Positions 12,201-24,200 of a stretch of DNA of 64,000 nt are shown in pieces. The translations under genes were made by a program, and so were the position numbers. Each line of letters opens with the position of its first letter. The first letter of the stretch is position 1. This DNA is from Tubulanus polymorphus (taxonomy: Eukaryota; Nemertea; Palaeonemertea; Tubulaniformes; Tubulanidae), in the NCBI RefSeq assembly GCF_964204645.1, contig NC_134033.1, forward strand, positions 1,442,131-1,506,130, written 5' to 3'. Below the pieces are notes generated by a model. It was not told the DNA's origin, ran no database searches, and saw only the letters and a list, made by a program, of their open reading frames with translations.

Positions 12201-15200
12201 GATCCAGTTATGAAGCTAATCATAATTTTGCTGAATCTGCCTGCATCCATTTGCACTAAATTAATTATAATTCTGCTGAATAACCCTTATATACTTATAT
12301 GAAGTTGATCATGATTTTACCGAAATAGGATCCAGTTATGAAGCTAATCATAATTTTGCTGAATCTGCCTGCATTCATTTGCACAAAATTAATTATAATT
12401 CTGCTGAACAAACCCTTGATCTACTGATATGAAGTTGATCATAGTTTTACCGATCATAGTTAAAGCTAATCATAATTTTGCTGAACAACCCTTGATGTAA
12501 TTATATGAAGCTAATTTTGTTAAATTTGGGATCCAGTTGCACCAAACTAATCATAGTTTTGCTGAATCCTCCTGGTTCCAGTTATGGTTATTATAATGAT
12601 GATAATAGTTACGAAAAACTAATCATAATTTTCCTGAATCCACCAAAAAAAATCCTAATATCGCTGAATCTAAAAACAAATCATAATTTTGCTGAATCTA
12701 CACAAAACTAATCATAATTTGCTAACCATAGCTTGTGTTTTATTATTTGTGTAGAGGCGCTGGTGAATTTCGCAATAACGAACACGGTCACCTCGCAAAC
12801 GATGTTATTCATAAGGCGTATGGTCTACGCTGAATATATCTGGCTGGTCGAATCCGTCGCCAGTTTACCAACGTACATTCCACGCATTACGAAATCTATC
12901 GAAAACGGTAACAAACTTTTCATTTCAATTTCACTCTTAATAGAATCCCATCTTATTCGGTAGTCTTCGCCTCGTTGAATATGACACGCATTTAGAACCT
13001 GTTGAAATAAACCCTGAAACCATTTAATAAGAGGGTTCTTACGGATTAGGGGATTCCCGATTTATTTCTTAACTTGCAGGGAAAATCAGGGAATTCTGAC
13101 TTTCTCAGGGAATTTGAATTTTTGGTGTCTTGTTGTTCTTGCTGGTGAAGAGTTCCACAAGGAACCTCTTGATAAGAAACAGCCCTCACTGAGGATATCT
13201 TATAATTCAATCAGGGAATTTGAATTTTTGGTGTCTTGTTCTTGCTGGTGGCAAGTGACACAAGGAACCTCTTGATAAGAAACAGCCCTCACTGAGGATA
13301 TCTTATAATTTAATCAGGGAATTTGAATTTTTGGGGTCTTGTTGTTCTTGCTGGTGGCAAGTGACACAAGGAACCTCTTGATAAGAAACAGCCCTCACTG
13401 AGGATATCTTATGATTTAATCAGGGAATTTGAATTTTTGGTGTCTTGTTGTTCTTGCTGGTGAAGAGTTCCACAAGGAACCTCTTGAAGGGCCCGGTTTC
13501 ACGAAAAAGTTTAAGCCTAAAACAGTTAAGTTTGAATTGTTGTCCTCATTGAAAACGTGAAGTAACCAATGGCGATTACGCCAAAAATTTGAGTTTAACT
13601 TTTTTCTGAAACTGGGCCCTGAGGATATCTTATAATTTAATCAGGCATTTTGGTACTATATCTGATGTTGCTAGGAGTTTATAATGATTTTTTTCCCATT
13701 TTCAGACGCTAAATGTCAAGCTAACAGTTTCTTCAAGTCAAAGACCCGGTGTTCAGGTATGGTGTACACAAGACACGCCTTAAATTGCATGGTCTAAGAT
13801 GATATTTAAAAAAAAAACCAAAAAAATCAAACAAAATCTACCAACTAAATTTATAACGGGCTCAATCCCTATTTTGAGATCAAAAAGATGATATTCGATA
13901 TTTTAACATCGTTAAACATGTCTTCAGATCATCGACAAATGCTTTTGGACTCGAGTGGTTTCTACAGTTGCTGGTTAAGTTTGACTCTTACAGATGAAAT
14001 ATAAGAAGTAATCTGTAGAGTCAAACCTTACCGACTCCTGTGAAACTGATTCCTGGTTAAGCTGAAACGGTTTAATTCATTTAAAAGGTTTTTCGTAATG
14101 TTTTCGTTTCAGCTATGAATCCATGTGAGATACAGTCGTGTAGTTCGGGAAGCACCTGCGTTAAGAAGTCTAGTTATGATTGGACGTGTAAATGTTCAGG
14201 CAGCACTGATCATTACGACGATATTCTAGGATGTTTGAGTAAGTACAACATATGACACAAGCAGGATCCTGTTCCACAGTTGACTCTGAACCCAGTTCCA
14301 CAGTTTAGTGGATTTGATTTGATTCTGGATCCAGTTCCACAGTTGTGTGGGTTTAATTTGACTCTGAACCCAGTTCCACAGTTGTCTGAGTTAGAGTTGA
14401 CTCTGAACCCAGTTTCACAGTTGTCTGAGTTAGAGTTGACTCTGAACCCAGTTCCACAGTTGTGTTGGTTTAATTTGACTCAGAACCCAGTTCCACAGTG
14501 AGTTGTAGTTTGTAAATGAACACATTCTGAGTTAAATCTTACAAATGTGATGGAACCAACTCAAGAATCTTAAAAAAAACTGATTTTTACCGTAAAATTT
14601 GTGAATTTTTCCCCCCAGTTTTAATTCCAATTGAAACGATTTCTATTTTCAACAGTCAACAAGAAGCTGACTTTCCATTTCCTGGTCGACACGTCGTCGC
14701 GTACAACCGCTGCCGGACTAGCCAACATCAAAATATTCTTGACGAGGATCATCCAATCGTATTACATCAGTTCGAACGTCGCCGTGACGATCAATTTATT
14801 CTCTTACAACAATGTGTTGACGGTTCACTCGGCGTCGTCCACTCACGCGAGGCCGTACGACGCTATCAACGGTGAGTATAGAAATTAACAAACGATACTT
14901 GTAATTCATTTGAACGCAGTTGGTTCTGAACTTAGTTCTACTGTTGACTGTGAACTCAGTTCCACAGTTGGGTGGTTTAAGTTAAAACTAGATGCCAGCC
15001 TTGTCTCGAAAACCGAGACCAGGCTGGGTGGCGCCACTGACCTGCACAAATCATGAAATTTGACAAATTTTGCAAAAAGAAATTGGAAATCTCAAGTAAT
15101 TCTGATTTGTTTCTTTATTGATACGTGATTATTTTCAATGAAGTATGAATGAATTGTAACATTTAAAACCTAGAAATTTCTCTGATTCGCTCTCAGAGAA

Positions 15201-18200
15201 TTTTGTGTAATCACTCGGAAAAATCAGGGTAAATGTGCGGAAAGTGGCGCCACCCTGATATGAGTTATAACTAGTCTGTAAAAACCCCTTAATTTTGACT
15301 TACCTGATAAACCCAAAGCTTAATTCAATCAACCGTTCGATTAATTGATTATGAATTGTTTTGTATTTGTAGCTAATATCCAATCACTGAGTATCAAACC
15401 GAACACCGAACCAAACTTCTACGGTTTACTGACCTTGTGGAAACAGCATTACTTCCAAAGATTCAGTCGCTCAGGGGTTCCAACGGTTCTCTTCATACTA
15501 ACATCAGGTATAGACTGCAACCGTTCTTAGCTCTACTACAGTTTACCATATTATTCAATTTCAAGATCCCAAAACTCTTTCACTGCTGACTGATTGATAC
15601 CCGAAAGTGCTGGAGATTATTTGAAAATTAGAAAAAAAATTCCACCCCAGTGTGTTGAATAGTAGACACACTGCTCGAGTGTATCTACCCCACGGTGCGG
15701 TGTATTGTTTGTTACTAAAATGTCACTACATTTGACAGATGCTGCCATCATTCAATTGAAATCAAAACTAATTACTAAATACATCAATACACCATGGTGC
15801 GGTGTACTAATTGAGTCTACTGATTTATACGTCTCACTACGGTGGAAACGTACTGAAAGCCTTTAGAGTTTTGTCTCTAAATCTACGTCAATACACCATG
15901 GTGCGGTGTACTAATGGAGTCTACTGATTTATACATGGCACTACGGTGGAAATGTACTGAAAGCCTTTAGAGTTTTGTCTCTTAATCGTTAATATCTACC
16001 GATCCGCAGGTTTCTCCGAGCCGGCCTATACCAGCTCCGGTTATACCCTGTTACAAGAGTTGCAGACGCTCGGAGTGATTTTCCATACGTTGCACACGAC
16101 CAGTCAGAAGAATGACAATTTCATGGGACCGCTGACGATTGTCGGACCGAGCGTTCAAGTTACGACGACTACGCAGACAATCATTACCAGCGTCAGTAAG
16201 TGTTTTGAGTTGTGTAATCGAATCATGTGGAAGAAAATCGCAAAAAATCTCTTGTTTTTCTTGTATTTTGATGTATTTCATGTATTTTGATGTATTCTGT
16301 TTGAATCGTTGCAGACGCCGTCTGCCGTCGAGGTTACTATTACTCGCCGACCGCGCGCAAGTGTCAAGGTACGTTACAGCACGATTTTCGCTACAAAATA
16401 TCTTCTAAAACGGAACGCGTAAAACGGTGATGTCATCAGATCCCGAGATTCGTTCCTGGAATGTCTAGTCGCTTCGCAATTTGATGATGATGTCATAGGG
16501 GGATTTAACGGTTTTCTAGCGACCAATAATTCCGTATATTTTTTTTTCGTCGGTGGTTAGATTACAACGAATGTTCAAACCCGAAGGTCTGTCCAGATGG
16601 CGCTTCGTGCAGTAATCGCGCCGGTGGTTTCGCGTGCTCGTGTCCGACCGGTATGAGTCTGGTACCGGATCAAGGTTGTAAAGGTCAGTCGCGTTTATCG
16701 ATATTTTATGATTTTTTAATAGTAATAGAATGAACTGCTCGGCCACCTGACCTGAAAAACCTGCAAAACTCGCGGAATCAGAAAAGTCTAGATAAAAATC
16801 ATGGAAAACTTCGGTGGAAATTTTACATTTAACCAAAAAAATTGGGAAACTCGCGGAATCAGAAAAGTCTAGATGAAAATCATGGAAAACTTCGGTGGAA
16901 ATTTTACATTTAACCGAAAACCTGGGAAACTTGCGGAATCAGAAAAGTCTAGATGAAAATCATGGAAAACTTCGGTGGAAATTTTACATTTAACCAAAAA
17001 CCTGGGAAACTCGCGGAATCAGAAAAGTCTAGATGAAAATCATGGAAAACTTCGGTGGAAATTTTACATTTAACCAAAAACCTGGGAAACTCGCGGAATC
17101 AGAAAAGTCTAGATGAAAATCATGGAAAACTTCGGTGGAAATTTTACATTTAACCAAAAACCTGGGAAACTCGCGGAGTTTGGATAACGCTATTAACCGC
17201 GTCGTGTTTCTTTATGATTCTGAGAAAAATGAATGAATTCTAAACATTTTTAACCTAGAAATTTCCGATTCATTTTATGCGAACACATGGAAATTCAGAG
17301 AAAACTCGGGGAATTTGACAAAGTTTTGCAAAAATATAACCTGGAAAACCTTGATTAGGGAATTTGAAGAATGTTATTGACGACATGTTTCTTTATCAAT
17401 ACGTGATTTGAATCGTAACTTAGAAATTTCTGATTTACTCACGGAATTTTGTGTAATAACATGGACAGGGAAAACGGGCGGAAAGTGGCGCCACCCTGTG
17501 TTAGACTCAGACTCAGTGCAGGAAAATAACTTCAAACCAAGACTGCAATTAACTGATATCTATCTCAGTGAAGAGTTAGCAAATGAAAACCCACAGTTAT
17601 ATCTGTAAAAACAGTCGATTCTTTAACTTAGCCTCATCATCAGAGGAACAAAAATTTTAAGATAAAATCCCACTATTTACAGATTAAAAGAATTTAAAAA
17701 CCAGAATTTATTTATTTAATCTAAAATATTTAAAAGACACGACGTTTCGATCTCACCCTAGAGATCATCGTCAGGTGTGAGAAATAGACTAAAAACAGGG
17801 ATATAAATACAGAGGAGGACAGGTTAATTGAGTAAATTGGTGAGTGAGTAAATAATTAGTGTTTGGCAAGGCATGAAGTAATATTCTCCAACAAAAATTT
17901 TGTTCCTCTGATGATGGGGCTTAGTTAAAGCTGTTAGGAGAATCAACTGTTTTTACAGATATAACTGTGGGTTTTCATTTGTTGTTAACTTCAAACCAAT
18001 TTCAACCGAAATTTTGACGAATGATTTACTGATTTCAGTCGCGACGAAACTGGACATGGTTTTCATGTTGGACCTTTCGAACCCAGTCGCTTTAGTGAAA
18101 TTTAGAACGATGATTTTCGGAATGATCGACAGATTCTACATCCACGCGAACTACGTTCGTATCTACGTCGTTACGTTCGGCGGCAACAATTACCTGAAGG

Positions 18201-21200
18201 CGATCTCCATCACCGGGCAATCGAGCATCGCGTATCTGAACAATCTACGACCTGTAACCGGAACTCCCGACCTCGGACTCGTTCTGCAATACGTAAGTCT
18301 TCGTTCGTGTAACTAATCATGATTTTTCTGAATTGTTGCATTAATTTTTTACTGAATCATTGAAGTCATTGAGAATGAGAAAGTCGTCATTAGCAACTAA
18401 TCATAATTTTACTGAATCATTGAAGTCACTGGAGAATGAGAAGGTTGTCATTAGTAACTAATCACAATTTTTCTGAATTGTTGCATTAATATTTTACTGA
18501 ATCATTGAAGTCATTGAGAATGAGAAAGTCATCATTAGCAACTAATCATAATTTTACTGAATCATTGAAGTCACTGAGAATGAGAAGGTTGTCATTAGTA
18601 ACTAATAAAATAATTATAATTTTACTGAATCATTGAAGTCACTGGAGAATGAGAAGGTTGTCACCGTAAAAACTTATCATAATTTTACTGAATCATTCAG
18701 AAAGTTTTTAATTGTTTTGATTATTTTAATTTCTATTTAGGTTACAACGCGTATTTTCCAAAATACACAATACGTGCGAACTGACGCGAAGAATAATCTG
18801 TTCCTGTTAACGTCTGGAGTCACTAATTTACAGAACGTCGTCATTTTAAATCAATACATTAATATTCTGCACAGTATGAACATCTATATGCCAGTATTCT
18901 ACGTGCCTGGAGCCAGCGGTTAGTATATCATCCCCCATCAGGAGATCACCGGTTCAATCTACAGAAATTCATAGATTTTAGATTCTAAGATCCCATAGTT
19001 CTACTTCCAAGTCCGACAGTTCTGGAACTCAGTTCCACAGTTCTGGACTCAGTTCCACAGTTCTGGAACTCAGTTCCACAGTTCTGGACTCAGTTCCACA
19101 GTTCTGGACTCAGTTCCACAGTTCTGGACTCAGTTCCACAGTTCTGGAACTCAGTTCCACAGTTCTGGACTCAGTTCCACAGTTCTGGAACTCAGTTCCA
19201 CAGTTCTGGACTCAGTTCCACAGTTCTGGACTCAGTTCCACAGTTCTGGACTCAGTACCATAGTTACTGAACCCATTTCTACAGTTCTGGACCAGTTCCA
19301 CAGTTCTCGTCCCATTAGCCTGAATTCCATTATGAATAAATCTGAATATTTAGACCTGAAAAACGAGTTGTTTCACTGTTTATTTTCTAGGAGTTCAGAT
19401 GTCTGTACTGAATGACATTGCGTATCCGACCCCGATCACCACGGTAACCACATCGACGACCGTCACGCAAATTACAACAATCGTAACCACGACGATTACG
19501 TATATATCGAAGACGATGTCTTGTAACCGCGGTTACGTGTACGTCGCGCAACGAAACCGTTGCGAAGGTCGGTGCATATTCTCTCAACTTTTTTTAAGTC
19601 AGTGTCGTTCAAATTCAATATCGTTTTAAATTACGTTCGGATGTTTTTAATTCGTAACAGATATTAACGAGTGCGCGAGTCCCGTGAAACCCTGCCTCGG
19701 AGGAACGTGCGCGAATACAGCCGGTTCGTTCACGTGTAGCTGTGCGCCCAGTTTGCAGTTTGTCGCCGGTGCTGGATGTGTCAGTAAGTAATAACTCCGC
19801 TCTTCTCAATTCAGAGGCCATAGTTCAATGAGAAGCTCAGAGAGCTTCGACTCGGGAGCCAAGATTTTCAAAGATCTCGAAACTTGCCTTCAGACTTAAA
19901 ACTTATGGACAAAAACTAACTTCCACGCTTCGATATAAACATCAGGATCCAGGTCCACAGTCGTGAGTTTAGAGTTAACTCTTGAGTTGAAATCATTTCA
20001 TTTTCAATGAGTTACAACTCTGAGTCAAGTTTTAACTCACAACTGTGGAACTGGGTCCAGATCCACAGTTGTGGGTTACAGTAAACTCACAACTGTGGAA
20101 CTGGGTCCTGATCCACAGTTGTGAGTTGATCAATGATCTCTTCCACAACTGAGTCCACTCAACTCTAAATCAAAATCGTGATTCATTTTCAAATTTCTAA
20201 TTAACGTCATCGTCTGTTAATCAGATAAGAAGCAGACGGACGTCGTCATAGCGATCGATAGCAGCGTGCCGACGGACAAACTGAACAAACTGAAACAATA
20301 CGCGATTGGATTCGTCGAGCGTCAGTTCGTCGATCCGAACGTCATTCGCGTCGCCATCGTCGATTTCTCGTCGTCCGTTCGAATTCAGCAGACGCTCAAA
20401 CAAACGACGAATCTCGATTCGACGCTGACGAAGATTCAGCAGATCTCGCGACGAACCGGAACTCCAAATCTACTCTCACTACTTCAGGTATTTCATAAGG
20501 AAAAAAAAGAGTTTCAAGTGTGGATCTTGAACTGGGGTTTTACGGATCAGTCTTAACTTAAACCTTGCAGAATATCTAGTTTTACGATACAGGTTCCACT
20601 TCCACAATTCTGGATCTATTTCTGTGGTTCTGGGCGCAGTTCCACAGTTCAGGACCCAGTTCCACAGTTCTGGGCCCAGTTCCACAGTTCTGGACCCAGT
20701 TCCATAGTTCTGGACCCAGTTCCACAGTTCTGGACCCAGTTCCACTTTTCTGGGCCCAGTTGTACAGTTCTGGATCTATTTCTGTGGTTCTGGGCTCAGT
20801 TCCACAGTTCCAGTTCCACAGCTCTGAATTCAGTTCAAAAAAGACTTAGTCTTAACTTAACCTGTTATTTTAGACGTTGCAAAATTCGATATTGAAAAGT
20901 ACGAATGGTTTCCGGCCGGCAGCGAAAACACTGGTGCTGATTCTATCTGGCGGTTCCTCCGTACCGAACCAGGGAACGACTGTCAAAACTGTAGTTAACA
21001 ACATCAAGGAAACAACCGGTAAATTATGTTGAATTGAGAGGACGAAGGGAGGGGGAGGGAGGGAGTGGGGGGTTCAGATCTCAGCTCGGGACTGTGAACA
21101 GTAATAAATGAATTGTGGTTTGAATATCATTCAGGTGCGGTGATACCAATAATCACGACCGGTCCGATATCGTCCGGCAACCGTCCGATGTTCGATGAAA

Positions 21201-24200
21201 TCTCGTGGCCGATGCGTTCGAATGACGTAACTACTAAACCGGTTACTACGACTTCCATTATCACCACGGTTACCACCATTGTCACCGATGTCGTTCAAAG
21301 TACGTTTTTTGTCGGCTCGAAAAATCGAATTTGACTTGTCACAAAATGTTAGGAAATCGTAATGATTATTTCTTTTTTTCTAGCTTTGAATTGTCAAAAA
21401 GGTTATCAGGCCGTCAACGGAAAATGTGTCGGTAAATATTTTGTGATCTTGCCTCTGTAAATCCCCCTATGATGTCATCAAATTTCCTAGTAAACCGAAC
21501 TATTGGTTAATAGAATATATGACACCGTTCATAAATCCCCCTATGACATCGTCAATTGCTTATTGATGATATCATAAACCTGTGCATTAAAGATGGCTGC
21601 CTTCATTGATCTCCTTATGACATCGTCAAATTTCTTAGAAATGGCGATCGATTTCTGTTTTCTTTTCTAAAAATCCAAGGCACAGCCTCCGTATAAATCC
21701 CCCTATGACATCATCTAACTTGTTCGTAATTTCAATCTATAGACCCTGATCTAAAATCACAGATAGCACAGCCTCCGTAAATCCCCCTATGACATCATAG
21801 AATCCTAAACGCCGTTTTACTCTTATGTAGATATCAACGAGTGCAGTCGTAATCCGTGCAACCGGTTCCAAAAATGTGTCAACAAAAATGGCGGTTACTC
21901 CTGCGACGGTACGTTCGAATTCTAAGTTTTGAATTTCTAAAATTGCCTGTTTCGGAATGAACACATTATATATGAAAGAAATGTGCATATTTTCATAAAA
22001 TTCAGACATTCAGGCAGCCATTTTATTCGTAATTTATATGTAATTTCTGTTCTACAGATATCAATGAATGCGCCCGTAAACCGAGTCCTTGTCAAAGCGT
22101 TTATGAAAAGTGTGTCAACAAACCTGGAGGCTATACTTGTGTCGGTAAGTACAGACTTATGAATTATCACTTCCCAGTTCCACACGTGGATATGAGCTTA
22201 GTTGAAAGTCGGGCATCATATCCATGGATGCTGGATAACCGAAGTCGTTTTATCTTATCACAATTATCTTTTGATTTCTGCTTAAATTATGATTTCTTGT
22301 TTATCCTTCTCCGGTTAAATGCACTGCTGAATCTACGCCCAGCTGGAGTTGTGTGAATTATGCTGTGCGTGTGAGCAAACATTTTTGACACAACTTTGTT
22401 TATTTTTCTAACCGGGTCAGAAGTTGAGAAATCGAAAAGTTGAGACAACTTCTCAATTTCTCTTCAAAAAGTCGTAGTATTATTCTACTAAATCTTCTCT
22501 AGACATCAATGAATGCAACGCCAACCCGTGCAACGCAAAATACCAAAAATGCGTCAATAAAGTCCACGGTCACAATTGCGTCGGTAAGTCGTCAAAATCT
22601 ACGATAAGTTAGAATTTTTTTTGAATATTTTCAAAAGTTCTTTCGAATTTTGCGGATTCAAATTCCAGATATTGACGAATGCACCGAGAAGCGACATAAT
22701 TGTAATCTGAAGGTCGCGACTTGCGTCAACAAATCTCCCAGTTTCGAATGCGTCGGTAAGTGGCGTGTCGTCGTACCTTTATTGCGAAATTAATCTCTAA
22801 GAAATCAAGATATTTCGAGTTTGAATTTTTTCTATTCGTTTTGAAGATATCAACGAATGTAAGGAGAATCCTTGCCAATCTTATGAAACTTGTGTCAACA
22901 AAAATCCCGGCTACAGTTGTGTCGGTAAGTTTAACTTGCAATGGTGATTTTAACCTTGAAGTTTTTGACTGATTTTCAATTTTGAATATTAGGAAATTTG
23001 GCAAATTTTTTTTAACCTCTTCCTCCAACATGATTTAACGAACGCCTGCAGAAACAGGTCCAGACGTTTAATCTCATTCTTATTTTTGTCACCAGCTATC
23101 AAAGGATGCGATGTTAAACCGTGTAAAGGCTCGATGGCGAAATGTGTAAACAAACCTCGATCTGCTGAGCGTACATGTAATTGTAACCCTGGTTTCAATT
23201 ACGATGAAAATACAGGATGCGTCGGTGAGTTTTACACCAGTAGTTTGTACAGCGGTTTTGCAGCTATGCGCATTTTCACCATGACAGACGCCACATTGGT
23301 CGGCAAACACTACCTCAGATTTTCTTATGTTGTTATCTATGGCAAGCGGGCCTCCAGCACTGATGGACTTACTAACTAATCTGAATTTTGGTGTCTTAAT
23401 TGTTGTTCTTGCTGGTGACGAGTGACACAAGGAACCTCTTGATAAGAAACAGCTCCTCACTGAGGATATCTTATTTTCAGGGTGGCCATATTTTTTTGTC
23501 AAAGACATTTTAGAAATCTCATAATATCAATGTAATTTCTGTTCTACAGATATCAATGAATGCGCCCGTAAAGTGAGTCCTTGTCATAGCGTTTATGAAA
23601 AGTGTGTCAACAAACCTGGAGGCTATACTTGTGTCGGTAAGTACAGACTTATAAATTATCACGTCCCTGTTCCACACGTGGATATGAGCTTAGTTGAAAG
23701 TTAAGAACCAGTTGTAGATGACAATATCAAAACCAACTATTCATAAATTCATAAGATTGAAAAATGAACTGTCGCGTCTTTAAATGAATGAATTTTACTT
23801 CTGATCTTATAGATTTGTATATAATTGGTTTCAGTCTTATGACTAAGTGAGTTAACCCTTTCAATGCTGTGTCTAATCGATTCCTGATTGTGCCGGAGAT
23901 GATTTACTAATAACATCATAACTCCCTGATGCGGTATACTAGCTAAGTCTCACAGATTTGTACGCCGCACAGGGGTTCAGGTCTGTGCCCCTTGGAGATG
24001 CCCCTAAATCCATGTATTTGACGTAAAAGTGCCTTGTTTGGCGCAGTAAGTGCCCCTGAAAACCACAAGTTTGTTTAAGCACCCTTTTTGCCGTGATTTG
24101 ACATATAAAGTGCCATCCCCCATAATAGTGGGAGCCCTTATACAATTCGGAACCTCCTCGAGATAGGGCCCTGGATCCGCCCCTGCTGGGCACTGCGGTG

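Larger units (their letters stand above)
10072..14238 (+). other. Exons 6-11: microexon, vWA2, linker, EGF
   Basis: Exons are 10072-10092, 10460-10701, 11851-12070, 12755-12907, 13706-13756 and 14113-14238. Exon 6 is only 21 nt and phase 1-1, so it can be skipped without a frameshift. vWA2 (residues about 234-438) has lost the MIDAS Asp (AIEANPT). Exon 10 is a two-Cys linker. Exon 11 is a six-Cys EGF module (PCEIQSC...CVKK...CKC...GC). Confidence 0.8.
18039..19783 (+). other. Exons 17-20: vWA4, linker, EGF
   Basis: Exons are 18039-18292, 18741-18918, 19391-19567 and 19661-19783. vWA4 (residues about 736-938) begins LDMVFMLDLSNP, again without the last MIDAS Ser. Exon 19 fuses a Thr-rich tail (TTSTTVTQITTIVTTT) to the two-Cys linker (CNRGYVYVAQRNRC), which is a separate exon elsewhere. 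Exon 20 is a calcium-binding EGF (DINEC). Phases 1-0, 0-1, 1-1 match vWA5. Confidence 0.85.
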
